From assembly GCF_026210795.1 (NCBI RefSeq), contig NC_089455.1, positions 868,001 through 932,000 of the forward strand: a stretch of 64,000 nucleotides of DNA. Direction: 5' to 3'. This document shows, piece after piece, positions 34,978 through 49,429 of this stretch. Both the position numbers and the translations under genes were made by a program. This DNA is from Rhizophagus irregularis (lineage: Eukaryota > Glomeromycota > Glomeromycetes > Glomerales > Glomeraceae). Each line of letters begins with the position of its first letter. Position 1 is the first letter of the stretch. The notes beneath the pieces were generated by a model. That model worked only from the letters and a program-made list of their open reading frames with translations. It was not told where the DNA came from and did no database searches.

Positions 34978-37900
34978 ATGGCTTCAACTACATCCATTAT
35001 TTCTGGCCTCTCTCATCACTATGTCAGGAAAAGTAATAGTAGCTTACACGATATAAGTTCTCAAGATTCGCAAAAGTCACCAAGAACCTCCACGCGGTTG
35101 GAATGTAAACCGCGTATGGTTATCAATAAAATGATTTTGAACAATTTTAAGTCATATTTTGGTGAGCAGGAAATAGGACCATTCCACAAGGCATGATATT
35201 CTTTCTTAACAAAAAGTTCTTCTGCGCCATGTTATTCTTTCTCTGATATATATATATATATTTATTTATTTAATAGTCATTTTCCGCTATTGTCGGACCA
35301 AATGGTTCAGGGAAATCAAATGTTATTGATGCTCTTTTATTTGTATTTGGATATCGAGCAAACAAAATGAGACAAGCAAGACTATCAGAACTTATTCATT
35401 CATCACAGGGGTGTGAAAATTTGGATTCTTGTACTGTTGAAATACATTTTGAAGAAATTATTGATTTGGTATAAAGATTAATAGTTTATTTCGTGAAAAT
35501 TTTAAATTACTTAGAGTAAATGGTTGTGATAATTTTATAGTATGGCTCGGACGATTTTGAGGTTGTACCTCATTCCCAGTTGGTTATTTCGCGTCAAGCG
35601 TATCGTAATAACACAAACAAGTATTTCATTAACGGTCAACAAAGCAATTATACCGAAGTGACAAATCTTTTGAAAGGAAGAGGGGTTGATTTAGATCATA
35701 AACGGTTTCTGATCTTGCAGGTATATTTTCCAAAAAATTCATGAAAAAGTACTATTATGTAGCTTATTATAATAATATGATTAGGGAGAAGTTGAATCAA
35801 TATCACTGATGAAACCCAAAGCACCAAATGAACACGAAGACGGACTTTTAGAATATCTTGAGGATATAATAGGAACTTCTAAATATAAAGTTCCTATTGA
35901 AGAAGCAAGCGAAAAACTTGAAAACTTAAATGAAGAACGATCAGAAAAATTAAATCGCACTAAAATAGTGGAAAAAGAGAAACAAAGCCTAGAGGTAAAA
36001 TATTAATAAATCACGTCTGCATTTGTGTAAACAGTAATCATTTATTTGTAATTCTTTAAATTTCAATGAAATAAAGGCCAAGAAGAAAGAAGCGGAAGAT
36101 TATATGCGTGACGAAAACTCTTTAGCTTTGAAGAAATCAATTATTTGTCAAAAGCACTTATTAAAGTGTAAGAATTCTATTGATATATCTACCAGGGAAG
36201 TTGTAAGTTATGAGATTAATTAACTTATCAGATAGACTTTCAAACTATTAAACTTCATACTATTTACTATTAACTAGAATCAATTGAGAGCTGAACTAAG
36301 AGAAGAGGAAGAAAAGCATGCCCAGATAAAACAAGATAATAAAGATCTTGAAGATAAATATGGAGAATCTGTTGAGGCTTATCAGGTTGGGCAACTGTGA
36401 TGATCTAAGTTAATAATAATTAATTATCGCTAATTTAATGCATATATTTTTACTTAACAAGGAACTCGAAAAAGAAACAAACGAAATTCTGAAAGAATTG
36501 GCGAGTTATGAGAAAGAGAATATTAACTTGGGAGAAAGGAAGAAGCATGCAATATCTAAACGGAAGAAAATGATGGAAGCAATTTCTACAGTAAGTTTTA
36601 TATTATTTGGCATATGAGAATATAATTTAGATATTAATCATCTCTTTTATAGGATAGACATAACTTTTCAGAGGCAAAAACTGCGATAAAATTTAATGAA
36701 CAGGATTTGGTAGACCAAATGGAAGTAATGACGCGCTTAGAAAGATCTCTAGGAGCCCAAGAAATTGAACTTGAAGCAATCCGAGAAAGTTTAAAAGGTA
36801 CGCGGATTGATTGAATTATTTCAATTAAATTAAATGAATATAATATAGATAAACCCTTTTTATTTTGTATTTGGTACATTATTGAAGGCAAGACGGAAGT
36901 TTATTCAATCCAAATTGAAGAGAAACAGAGAGAACTTTCACCTTGGTCAGAGAAAATCAATGCAAAGCAATCTGCTATTGATGTTGCTCAATCGGAGTAT
37001 AATTTTTTAAAAGAGAAGATTGACTCGACAAGAAAAGATCTTGAACAAGCAGAAGAAACTATCGCTTCGCTTCAAGAAACGCATCGAACTAAGGTATTAT
37101 CAAAATTGATATACTTTTCCAACAATTATTCATAATTATAAATGATATATATTCTTTAGGAACAAGAAATCTTATCCAGCAAAAATCGAATTAATGCAAC
37201 AAAGCGAGAAATTCAACAAATTGATACTAAGTTAAAGGTTAGAATTAATTATTTAATATATTAAATTAGTATTTTTTATGATATTCATAAATATCGTATT
37301 ATCATAGAATTACCATCGACACCAAGAAAATCTTAGGTCTAATCTTGCAGATGCTCGACAGAGAAAGGACGAAGCGAAAGGACTTTTGCAGTCTTTCCAA
37401 TCTAGAGATATAATTCTTAACAGTTTGATGAAACTTAAAAATAGTGGGCGCATAAATGGATTGCATGTAAGATTCATCGAAGTATTCCATATAAAGTTGA
37501 TATATTTATATTTATAATTAAATTTAATTTTGTTAATCAGGACCGCTTAGGTAGCCTTGGCGTCATAGACGATAAATACGATGTCGCGATTTCAACTGCA
37601 TGCCCTGCATTGAACGATATTGTAGTTGATACCGTTGAAGTGGGACAAACTTGTATAGATTATCTTAGAAAAAATACTTTAGGTCGCGCGAAATTCATTC
37701 TTCTGGATAAGCTACCCGTCATGAATATGCATCCGATACCAACACCAGATAATGTTCCTCGTCTTTTTGATCTTGTTAGGCCGAAAGAAGATAGATTTGC
37801 GCCGGCATTTTATAGTGTATTACAAAATACCTTAGTGGCCGAAAATCTACAACAAGCAAATAAGATCGCGTTTGGTAAAACTCGATGGCGTGTGGTAACT

Positions 37901-40231
37901 TTAAATGGTCAATTGATTGACAAATCTGGTACTATGAGTGGCGGGGGTGGCAAAGTGATTAAAGGTGCTATGAATTCAAAGTTTTCTTCCGACGTAACAC
38001 CTGAAACAGTAGAAAAGTTGGAACAAGAACGTAATCATTTAGAAGAACAATGGAAAAAATTTAATGAAGAATTTAGATCTCTAGAATCTCAACTTCAAGA
38101 AAAAAAGAATGAACTTCCTAGTTTGGAACTTGAGCTATCGAAATTGGAGATGGATTCTAATACTTGTGTGAAGCGTATTTCCGATACTGAGAAAAGAATA
38201 TCTGATTTACGGTATGTTTTCAAGATTGATTTAATTAATTATTGATAATAATTTATTTTTCTTTTCCATTAAGGCAACAAAATAAGCCGAATGTAGAAGA
38301 TGTCAGGCGTATGGAACAACTTCGAACGCAGATAGACTCCCTAACGCAAGAACTGGAGAGATTGAAAAGACAATCTTCTAAAATAGAAGAGGAGATTAAG
38401 AGTTTGCAAGATAAAATTTTAGAAGTTGGAGGAGATAGGCTTCGAGCTCAAAAGTCTAAAGTAGATCAAATTAAGGAGCAAATAGTTATAACAAATGAAC
38501 GGATTACAAAATCACAAGTTGCGAAATCGAAAGCGGAAAAAGATATAACTAAGTTCGAAAATTCACTTTCAAAAAATAAAAAAGAACTAGAAGAATTGGA
38601 TAATGAGATTAAGGAACTTACAGAAGAAATTCAACAAAATGCCGAAGCTGCTCATTCTATTCGTGCTAGAGCCGATGAAACTAAATCGGTATTTATTCAG
38701 ATTAACAAGTTCTTATATGATTGATACTTATATATTACCTCTATTTAGATATTAGAAGATAAAAAAAGCGAGTTGGATGAAATCAAGGAGAAGCTTGATG
38801 AAAAAACCGAGATAATTAATAGGATTAGAGCTTTTGAGGTATGTACATCGTTTACTGTCTAGTTCTTCTCAAGAAAACAAAAAAAAAAGATATTTATAAC
38901 AATTACATTATTCATATAGCTAGAAATTAAAAACAAGCTGGAAGATAGCGAACGTAGTTTGTTAGAACATAAAAATACAGAAGATAAATGGAAGAATGCT
39001 CTTTGTGATCTTTCACTTCATAACATTTCGTAAGGCTCGTCAATATAGTTAAATGATTTATTTTTATCATTTTAATCAACATTTTTAAATAGGGACGACG
39101 AAGAGCAAGATGAATTCCAACTTTATACTGATGATGAACTCGATGCAATGAGTGAAAATACTATACTAGGAGAGATTAACGTTCTTGAAGGTATTTAATA
39201 TGTGCTTATGCGTATTTTTTTATTTCTATGAAGTTAGTAGTGAATAGGTTGATTATAACTTTTTCAATCAATTTTTTTTAAAAAAAACTAGAGAGAATAA
39301 AAAATGCCAATCCAAATCTGTCCGTCTTGAACGAGTATCGTAAGCGTGAAAAAGAGTACATGTTACGTGCAAAAGATCTTGAAGAAATTACGACCAAATG
39401 CGATGAATGTAAAAATGAATACGACAGCTTAAGAAAACAAAGATTAGAAGAATTCATGCAAGGATTCACTATAATTTCACAAAAACTCAAAGAAATGTAC
39501 CAGGTATTTATCTGCTATTAGATTATGTATTAATTAAGTCGATTAGAAAGTTCTAATTTACCTAGTTAGGTTATTTATTTATGAAGTAACACAGTAATAT
39601 TTTCATTGCATAAACCTAATTAATATTTTTTTATTTAAATATTTATGTTGTTGCTATAGATGATTACGCTTGGGGGAAATGCTGAGCTCGAATGCTGTGA
39701 CAGTTTAGATCCTTTTTCCGAAGGTATTATTTTTAGTGTCATGCCTCCAAAGAAAAGCTGGAAAAATATCTCTAATTTGTCTGGCGGAGAAAAGGTATTT
39801 CTTACATTATATGTCAATGGTTATTAAATGTGATTTAACCATATTATCAATATCAATATAGACGCTTAGTTCTTTAGCTTTGGTATTTGCTCTACATCAT
39901 TATAAGCCTACACCCTTATATGTTATGGACGAGATTGATGCAGCTTTGGATTTTCGTAATGTATCAATCGTCGCTAATTATATCAAAGAACGCACCAAAA
40001 ATGCACAATTTGTTGTTATTAGTTTGCGCAATAACATGTTTGAATTAGCGGATCGTTTAATAGGGATTTATAAAACTTATGATAAGGTAAGATTATTTTA
40101 TACGCGTCAAATAATAATTTTTAACGAATATTTATTCATTTAAATATTTTATGTTTATAATGACACTTTAGACAAAATCTATTACTATTAATCCACATGA
40201 AATTGAAGCGCAATCGTTTTTAGAAAGTTAA
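34978..40231 (+). CDS. SMC4: Structural maintenance of chromosomes protein 4 (condensin subunit)
   Basis: Twenty exons: 34978-35190, 35277-35468, 35541-35720, 35785-35994, 36077-36202, 36278-36385, 36462-36590, 36653-36797, 36888-37093, 37160-37237, 37308-37466, 37541-38211, 38274-38688, 38749-38838, 38920-39029, 39093-39190, 39292-39503, 39660-39794, 39862-40086 and 40172-40231, giving 1,253 residues. Walker A is IVGPNGSGKSNVIDALLFVF. Long coiled coils flank a hinge (INGLHDRLGSLGVIDDKYDV to SGTMSGGGGKVIKGAM, an SMC4-type hinge end). The ABC signature is NLSGGEKTLSSLALVFALHH and Walker B LYVMDEIDAALDF. With SMC2 it forms the condensin ring that compacts mitotic chromosomes. The first intron appears to use a GC donor (AAG|GC). 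Confidence 0.95.
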
Positions 40232-40958
40232 CATCCATCTTTATATTCCTTATATTTTGCTTATTGGAACAAAGCCGTTGGATTATTCATTGTTGTTTAA
40301 TTACTCGAATCTACGTATGATAATCAATTTATCATTGTAGACGTTTCACTAATGTCAATGGATTAAACATTGTTTCTTCATTCTCATTTTTCTCGTCAAT
40401 CGGAATCACAATATAGATTATATAGATTACTATAATTTGTTAATGTTTAATATAGCAAATGTGATAAAAAGTATTGTACAATCACTAAAAACTGTTCTGC
40501 TTAAATATTAATCTTTGTAATAGTTTTCGAATTAAATTTGAATTAAACAAAGTATTATTCAAGAGTTAACCAAATAAAAGTTAGCAAGTCTTGGGAAACA
40601 AGTAACGAGACACTATTCTTAATTAATCGCGTATTGTATTGGTAGTACCGTTACAGCGTGAAATACATTCGCGCACCGCGCATGCATGTAGAAAAATAAA
40701 GATATAGTACGTTAGGGTTACAAATAATACAGGATTTGCACAAATGCGCAGCTTTGTTGATAAAAAAATTCCGCGCATTTTCTACATCGGATATGCAAGA
40801 TAATAATTGTTGTTGATCTTGTACTACAAGATAACGAATTAGTGGAAAAATTTTTTCGGAAAAAGATTTCAGACTTCTTTATCACCTCGAGTTTTTTTTT
40901 TTGATTAAAATATACTATTTATTTGTTTAGTTACACTTTTTGTTTATTATCAACAGAA
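40232..40958. other. Intergenic region SMC4 - BUD20-like gene
   Basis: This is the 3' flank of SMC4 and the 5' flank of the zinc-finger gene. A locally GC-richer patch (about 40655-40685, with GCGCACCGCGCATGCATG) may belong to the downstream promoter. I see no extra gene. Confidence 0.55.
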
Positions 40959-41656
40959 ATGGGAAAAGTTGGAAGGTCAAGGACTCATAAGGGTTTGTTT
41001 AAAAGATCTTTTATTTTTTAATTGTAAATGAACATTCTTATTTTCTTCCAGCAGTCATTTATTATCTTTCTTGTTCTATCAATTTTATAATCTATCTGAA
41101 TTTTTCAATTTTATTTACAAATAAATAATTTATTTCAGGTAATAGAGACAAATATAGAAAATATCGAACAAGAAACTATGCTAAAGATCTTGATCAAGTT
41201 CATGAAGATATAAAAAAAGTTACAGAAAATGGAGGAGATGAAACAATTTTGAAAATACAAGAATGGAACGAAGATTTACCGGGATTAGGACAATATTATT
41301 GTATACCTTGCGCGTAAATATATATATATATTTTTTACCTTTATCGACAAGTGATTTTTATCTATTCATGTTTTTCAATTTGGAGTGTAACTTTTAAATA
41401 TTTATATAGTCGATATTTTATTAATTCTGAAGCTCTTAATGAGCATCAACGTGGCAAGAATCATAAAAAACGGTAAGGTTTTAAAAATCCAAATATCTAT
41501 AAATACGATTCGATTTTTAAAATTTTCGTCATAATTTTTTTGAAATCATACAGGGTTAAACTACTTAAGGAAGTTCCTTACACACAGGCAGAAGCGGAGG
41601 CAGCAGTCGGATATTCAACAGAAAATTCAAGAGGAAATGCTATCATAAATAATTAA
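40959..41656 (+). CDS. BUD20: BUD20/ZNF593-type C2H2 zinc-finger ribosome biogenesis protein
   Basis: Four exons: 40959-40992, 41139-41313, 41410-41472 and 41554-41656, giving 124 residues. The N-terminus is MGKVGRSRTHKGNRDK, basic as in the family. A C2H2 finger of the nucleocytoplasmic shuttling type reads YYCIPCARYFINSEALNEHQ then GKNHKKR, followed by VKLLKEVPYTQAEAEAAVGY, a family signature after the finger. Yeast Bud20 is a shuttling factor that helps export pre-60S ribosomal particles; human ZNF593 is the orthologue. Length and composition fit a complete gene. Confidence 0.93.
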
Positions 41657-44600
41657 TCAAATATATTCATTGAAAAATTGGGCTATATTATTAATAAACT
41701 GGAAAAAAAAGCCATTCCTGAATGTAATGTCACACATCAGTGGGAGAGTCCAAGATTAGTTAGAATAAAACGTGCGTCAAATTTATATAATATAAACAAT
41801 AAACCAAATTAGAAGGGACTCGCATGTGGTAGTGATGTGGAGGAAATAATTTTTACTCGTTTTTAAAAAAAAAACTTCTTTATTTGGATTTATTTAAGCA
41901 TGCATGTTTGAAAATTTTTTGTGATACCATATAACTTTGCATTATCTGAAATTCTCAAAATAAATTAATTCAAGTTTGAAGTAGAACAGCATGTAGATCA
42001 AAAAAGATTACGGAGAAAAAAGTGATAATGCTTCGTAATCGTATCACAACATTTAAAAGTTTTTTTTTTTAGTTCCGAACTTTGTACTAAGCTAAACTGA
42101 CATTAGAGGAAGTTGACTCTTAAATGATGTGCTCAGGAAAAACGATACAATTCGGTATTATTGCGTAATTGGCGGCTTCGTTAAGCTTTATACCTATGGG
42201 CTATAATAAGGAAATTTTTTAAGTTTGATTTGAAAAAAATATTGACAGGTTGAAAAAAAAAATTTTTTTTTAGTTGGGTTTTTGTGAATGGTGGTGTAAT
42301 CAAATGAAGGATCACCACTAACTAAAATTATCCGCTCAAATGTAAATCAATATGATATGTGGGAAATTTCAAGTAAGGGAAAGAAAGATCTACTTAGAAC
42401 CTTGATAAATGCACCCCGGGACTGTGTACAAAAAATGATAATGAACCAATGAATCCATCAGATCCATTGTAAAATTACATTATCTGACGATATATCAGAT
42501 GTTAAGTTTTTTGATTTTTTTGATTTAAAAAAAAAAGGAATGTGATTATAATTAGGTTGATACTTCTTTAAATAGATCAATTAGTCTTAGCATTCATTCA
42601 TTAAAAAAATAGGTTTAAAAATATCTGTCAATATTTAAAAAAAAATATTTTTTAAAAAAAAAATTCTATTTTCATATTTTTTTTTTTCATTTAAAAAAAA
42701 TTTTTAATTTTGAAACCTTTTTCCAGCTATTATACTTCCCGATTAGTATAAGATATACCGATAATATCGTTAATATACGGAGGTACGCGTTATAGATTTC
42801 GCCGTTTCACATGCAACAGATACCGATTTTAATGAATATTCATAGGATTGACAGGATTTGAAACCTGTATTTTATGATAAAACCTTTTTATTTATTCATT
42901 AGGAATGATTGTAATACGAAAAATATGTGGGGCGTAATGCAACAAAAAATCCAAGATTACACAAAAAATCAATAGAGTACCGAAATTGTACTACTTGTAC
43001 TGAAAGTAAAAATTAATAAAACCATAAGAATAAAATAAGGATAAAATAAGCCATAAGGATAAAATCAGTAAGAATCTAGAAATTTCTTTTAATCAAGAAC
43101 TTTGCTATTTGCGAAGTTGACAATTTGTGAATTAATTAAGTTTCATATATATAATGTTCTTTATTTGAAAATTGCCTACAATTTTATATATATTTTTTTA
43201 AAATATTAATATGATAAAACAGATAAAATAATATAGTATATAGACTTAAAATATAATGGGTTATAATACTTTGAATAAAATACAAATTGCATAATTTAGT
43301 AATGATGTTTATATTATAATGGCTAAATATTTATTATTAAATTTTAAATAATAAGATTGGTAGTACTGTATTATATTAAATAATAGTAAATCATCAATAA
43401 CAATAATATTTATGTTTCCAATATTATTAAAGTAAATTATAAATTATATATTAAAAAATGCACTAAATTTTTTAAAAGTAATTTAACAATTATACAAGTT
43501 AAATATAAGTATTTTTAAAAAATTTTTAAATAATTTTAACTTAAATTAATCTAAACCAATTAAATAATAGTATATTTACTTTTTTCTTTTATTTTTAAAA
43601 ATAGTTTTTAAACAATACCTGAATAGTGTGAATAGTGAATTTAATTGAATAAAATTGGATCAAAAAAATTATCATATTGTTTATATTTCAGTCAATTAGA
43701 AATCCTCACTTACTAATTTTTTTTTAAAAAATTTATATAATTTTAGCTAAAACTATAAATCTGATCCTTTTAATTAGTATTCTATGCAAAAAAAATTTCA
43801 TCAGTATTACCGAAAAAATTATTTCATCATTATTACCGAAAGAAAACATGTTTAATTTACTAGTAATAATATAATCAGAATCATCGAGAATCATCGAATG
43901 CTATTAGAACTATCAAAATTATCCGTTTCCGTTTCACAAGCACAATGCAGAGGGTGACATTTATTATATTCGTAATTTATATTCGTAATTTATATTCTGT
44001 ACTCGTTTACAATACAGTAATATTAAAACCTTTGTAATTTTGTGTAAACAAAGTTCATCTTTGTTGCAGTACATTTCATGTGAGGTTGCTTTGTTTCTGT
44101 ACGCATTTTTTTGATAAACCGTCGTTAATTCTAATCTCATTCTCGTCAAAGTTCGGGAATGTCATGTATGTATGTAATGTAATCTATATTTCCGAAATAT
44201 ATCACTATACAACAAACATAACGTTTAATATTTTATTTTTTTATTTTTTTTTAAAAAAAAAGTGTAGAATCAATCCATCGAATGCAAAAAATAGGTTTGT
44301 GCAAAAAAATCCCCATTTTTTTTACATTTTTTTTTTCATGTGATCCGAAGCTCCTTAAATCTTTATTTATAATTGCATTTTTGAAACACTTTTTTTCCAA
44401 AAATAGTTCTTTGTTTTTAGAATGATTTAATTCAAGATAACGATCTGATCAAAAATGATACAAAAAATTCCCGTTTTAGACAATACCTGAAAGTTAATAA
44501 GAATTGGCCGATTAGTTTGTTCAAAAGCTCAAGTTCAAGGAAAGTGCCGAATATGCATAAAAAAAAGCTAATCGATAGGTTAATAAAAAAAACCCCCTTT

Positions 44601-45143
44601 CATAATAAAATTGGGGAGTTCGGGACAATGATTATTTATTTTAACTTTTAGTTTATCGGATTCCGTCATACTTCTATCATCCAATAACGTCATATTTTAT
44701 AGATATTTTTCTCCGAAATGTGTTACTTGTAAGTGAGTCAGTCATTAGAAAAATAAAATAACATATGATCATTATTTTAAAATTTCAATTGCTGTGTATA
44801 TTTATTTTGGAAGTTACCTCAACATGCATTTTTTTTCCGCACTAACCATTATGCGCGTTAGATTTTTTTTCTCACCCATCCGTTTTTTTTTTCGAACTAT
44901 AAAAACCCTTAATGAAATTTAAAAAAAAAAAAATAACCGAAATTTTTTTTTTCAAGAAAAAAAAAGAAAAATAAAAGGATAAAATCAATTAAAATTAATA
45001 AAATAAATCACATTTGTAAAAATTATTTTTTGTTATTAAATAAAATTATTTAAAAGATATTAGTCTATATTTCGATAATTTTTTTTTTCATTTTACAAGA
45101 AAAAAAATATCTCATTTTTTTTGTTAAATACATATTAAAAATA
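41657..45143. other. AT-rich intergenic region, no gene seen
   Basis: About 3.5 kb with many A/T homopolymers. Frames at 44080-44343 (plus) and 43964-44149 (minus) lack family features and cross low-complexity runs. A purine-rich patch near 42300-42480 has more balanced composition but no protein-like frame. The right end carries the 5' flank of the membrane-protein gene. Confidence 0.6.
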
Positions 45144-46458
45144 ATGGCAATCCTCGAATATCAAAATAATTTAAGTAGAATGAACATGGAAAACTTACGA
45201 AACTTTGTTTTATTTCGATACTTTCTTATACCTTTCGCTATCTTTTTAACTGTGGTATGTCTCCTTGTTTTGCGCATTTCACACTTTTTGACTTCTTAAT
45301 TCGTTTCTATAGTCGGGGTTTTCACGTTCTACCATACTAAATAATGTTTTATTTATATTGAATGAATAAATTATTTAGGTTCCCGCGGGAATTCTTTCTC
45401 TTACGCAACAATATCAACAAAATCAAAACGTCGTGACTTTTACAACGATTATATCACAAGAAATTCCTCAAGAAAAATTTACTAATGGAATCACTTTTGG
45501 CAGTGGAGTCATATTAATCCCAAGTTTAACATTAAGTGGTAACTTTGTATGCGTGATATGTGCATGGATCATCGCTTTAATTGGAATTTTCGGTTTCTTA
45601 AGAAAGAATAATTTATTCGGCCAATTTGTAAGTATCCCTTTTAATTTTATAATTTCCATAAATGGAAATTCGATTTTATGATGTCATAATATTAATTCCC
45701 TGACCTCATGATCAAATCCATTTACTTGATTTAGATTTCTATACTTTTAATTACATTCACAATATTACAAACAATTTCCGCCATTTACACTGTGATATTT
45801 AACGATCAGTGGATCTTTGAAATTTTAAGTGGTTCATGGCAAAAGGCTTATTTACTTGATCCTGAATTAATAAAAGAGATTCAATATGAGGTATGTAAAA
45901 CATATTTAAATAAATGTTTGTTGATATAAATAGTTGATATAAATATTATATAATATATGTTTATATTATTAACAAAATTAATAAAAATATTTATTAGTTT
46001 TCGTGTAAGGGATTTGTTTCAGTTGATGATCGACCAGCAAATATACCTCATCAATTTGATGAGAGTTGTAGTAAAATGTTGATTAATCGATTTAGTACAC
46101 AATTATTTGATGTGGCTAAAATCATATTATTAGCGAGATTTGTTCAGGTAAATACTTAAAATTTAACGTGTCGTTAATTAATATTCTTTATGCTCATTAT
46201 GCTCATTATGTAAATTTTATTGTATAGTTATTTGGTGTATTGATACACACTCATATATTCAATCGCGTTATACTGCAAGACATTACGATGATGTACTCTG
46301 AAGAATGCGACACAGAATATTTTTATGACGACAAAGATAATTATAATGACGATTCTTTAGATGATTTGGAAGATGACGACGATCAAAATACTTGGATAGA
46401 TCCTCCAACATCTCCGTTATTGTTATCAAAGATATACTTTGGTGAGCAAGCGTCTTAG
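45144..46458 (+). CDS. Four-transmembrane tetraspanin-like protein
   Basis: Five exons: 45144-45254, 45379-45627, 45735-45890, 45998-46147 and 46228-46458, giving 298 residues. Four hydrophobic helices are visible: VLFRYFLIPFAIFLTVVPAG; FVCVICAWIIALIGIFGFL; ISILLITFTILQTISAIYTV; and LFDVAKIILLARFVQLFGVL. The loop between helices 1 and 2 is about 50 residues. The loop between 3 and 4 is about 75 residues and holds cysteines in FSCKGF and ESCSKM, as in tetraspanins. The CCG motif usual in animal tetraspanins is absent, so the assignment rests on topology. The cytosolic tail is very acidic (YFYDDKDNYNDD, then DDLEDDDD). Function unknown; membrane organisation is a family-level guess. Confidence 0.7.
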
Positions 46459-48181
46459 AAATTTGGACTTATCATATTCATTTACTTGACTGAAATTGAA
46501 AAGTAAACGTAAATGAATTTATCATTTCGGATTAATCAAGGGACTTTTTAGATAATTTTTTCTCACTACACTCTACCTATTTTGACATTAATAACACCCA
46601 TTTATTTCATGGATTTTAAAAACATTAACAATAGACATTTGGTGCTTTTAAAACCTAATTCACATTTACATATATTACTTCATAAATCTTTGGAAAATTA
46701 ATAAATAATTTATTCCCCCTCCCCCTTATTTTTTCCTTTTTTTTAAAACTCTTCTATTTATATAATTCTCCCTTTTTCCTGTTAGTTTTTCTTTTATTTA
46801 GTTTCCCTTTCCCTATTTTGTAAATATTAATTTGTAAAAAGATTAAAAATTTTGTCTATAGGTAGAATTGATAACAAGTATATATTTCAAATACTGTTAT
46901 ATATTGTAAAAAGGTTTGATAGATATACTTATAACTATTCTTTTTCTCTTCTTTATTTCTGTACATTTTAATGTATTCTAGTTTTATTTGTAATTTTTTT
47001 GTCTCTTCTTTGTTTATATTTTTTTTTTTTTTTTCCGTAAATTTTTAATTCGAGTCCTAAATTAGTTTAAATAAAATAAAATGCCTTTGATAGGAATTTT
47101 TTTTATAAAATATTTGACTACAAAGTTTCTTACCAGGATTGGTTATAAATTCAATGACGGAATATAAAGTTTTTTGTGTTTATCTCTTACGGCAGAAATC
47201 ACGCGAAATCAAAAATTGCGTATTATATAAAAGTAAATTTATTTTATTATATTAGTAAACGCGTGTTTATATCGGTATAATCGGTATATCGCTACATTTT
47301 TTTTCGTGTATTCGTTCGTGTAATTATGTCGTGTATTTCGTGTATTCGTGTATAATGTAGATTAAAGATTTACAATAAACAAAGTATTTTTTGGAAAGGA
47401 CCCGATTGCTAACTACATTTCGCATGCATATCATTAAGTTAGAAGCAATGTATTTCAAGATTTAGATTGATATATCTCGTCTATTAAATGTCTTCCGTAA
47501 CTCAAAAATTTGTGTTACTAAGAGATATTATGTAATTATCTGTTGAAAAAGTGACTTTTAAAATAGTGTTGAATTTATAAATTAATAAAAACCAATCTAT
47601 TCATAAATATCTCATCTATGATTAATTGGTTGGTATTTAGACCATTTAAACAGGACTCTAAAAATCTAACATATAGGTTATAAAGCACTTTTGACTTTTA
47701 GCCAAAACCACCCTTTTTTGCTAAAACTTGAAAAATTGTTTTTTTACAATTTTCTTAGCATCTGGCAGTCTACATTTTTTAAATTATAAAGCTTAATAAG
47801 AACTACAAAATAAAAAAATGTCCGTCAAAATTAGATCACTAAATGCTGAAAAAATTGCATACCCTAATTTTAATTTTTTTTTAAAAAAAAATAAATTTCA
47901 ATTATAAATATAACAATTTAGTAATAAAATAATTTGATCAGTATACTAAATTATAAGAAATATTAATATAGATCAATATAATTTAAAATCAAATTTAACA
48001 AATTTATTATTTAGTTTTATTATTATATTATTTTATAAGTTGTATTATTTGTATAAAAGCCATATTTTTATAAGTTGTAAATTTAAATATGATTTCTTTT
48101 TATTTGCAAAATCTAATTTTAAATTAATAAATCTATAAAAATATAAAATATTATATATATTTATTTTAAAATATCAATATA
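46459..48181. other. Intergenic region; 3' flank and diverged repeat
   Basis: The first 600 bases are pyrimidine-rich 3' flank of the membrane-protein gene. At about 47650-47775 lies a diverged direct copy of the repeat at 50335-50430: shared words include TTTTAGCCAAAA/TTTTGGCCAAAA, CCCTTTTTTGCT and CAGCATCCAG/TAGCATCTGG. The rest is A/T-rich with no gene. Confidence 0.55.
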
Positions 48182-49429
48182 CAGTTAGGTTTCCATATAG
48201 TCACTTTTTATATAGTTACAACTTTTTATAAGTACTTGTTTTTTTCAAAATGAATTTTTATAATAAATTATAATTAGTACTTATATATAGATAAACTAGT
48301 TGTAAAAGTTACTTATTGGTCATTTAAAATTTTCAAAAGTTGCTTATTTCAGAAGTATTTTTCAAATTTTCTTATCTTATATACTTCTGTTTTTAAATAA
48401 TTTACTGATTGGATTTTAAAAATTTTATATTATTGGATTAGTTTCAATGAGAGAAATCTAATAAGTAAAATTAAATTTTTAATATTAATATAAGTCAAGT
48501 TATTATAAATTAAAAATTTAACTATATATATTATTTATTAAATTAGATGCAGATGTTTAGGATCCTTTTATAATTACCTATAAATTATAATTTTAGCCAT
48601 ATATTATAATTTTAATGAAATTACAAACAGAAGGATTGATTATATTTCTATCTGCTAATCACTTGACCATTTTTCCAGTAGAAGTTGCTAAAGAAAAAAC
48701 TTCACTTGAATAATTGTAAAATGCTTTTAGAAAGTATTTTTGACTTTCCAAAGATTCTTTCAAGACTCAAATGGACCTTTACCTTGAAGTTTTGATGGAG
48801 TTACAAAACTATAGAATAGTTCTTACCAAAAATAATTTTACTCCTGCAAAACTTTTTTTCTATTGAGTTCCTGAAAGTCGTAATAATTACGTATTAGTAG
48901 TTAAGCTTTGAACTCTATACTAGTGTAAAGTTTCTTTATTAGTTTCTTTATTTTTGAAAGTGTTACAATAGTTTTTTCTTAAAGTATATGTTGAAGTAGA
49001 AGTAGTCAATTAGAAAGCGAGCTTTTTCTTTATTATTAGTTAACATTTGAGGTATTGAAGTGATAAATGAAGGTTTGATGTTTATTACCTTCTTTACTCA
49101 GTTTTTTTTTTGGAATTTTCTGAAGTTATAACTTTCTTTTTTATAAATTATATATTTTAAAACCTACTTTTTTTTAAATAAATACCTAAAATTTGCAGAT
49201 TAATAACTTTTGATTTAAAATTCTAGATAACTATCGGACTTACATGTCTAATTTACGTCTGATTTAGAAAATCTAAAATGGAAGATTGATATAACGATCA
49301 TGTCAATAAATTCTGACCTAAATCAGAAACAGTATTTATATGTTTTTTCTGAGCTACTGCACCACAAAATGATAGTTTTAAAGCAAGAAAGGTAACAACA
49401 GACAATTTTACAATTATGAAGTAAGGATA

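Noticed and set aside
43964-44343. Overlapping frames on both strands near 44 kb
   Set aside because: They cross homopolymer runs, have no splice partners, and show no protein family features.
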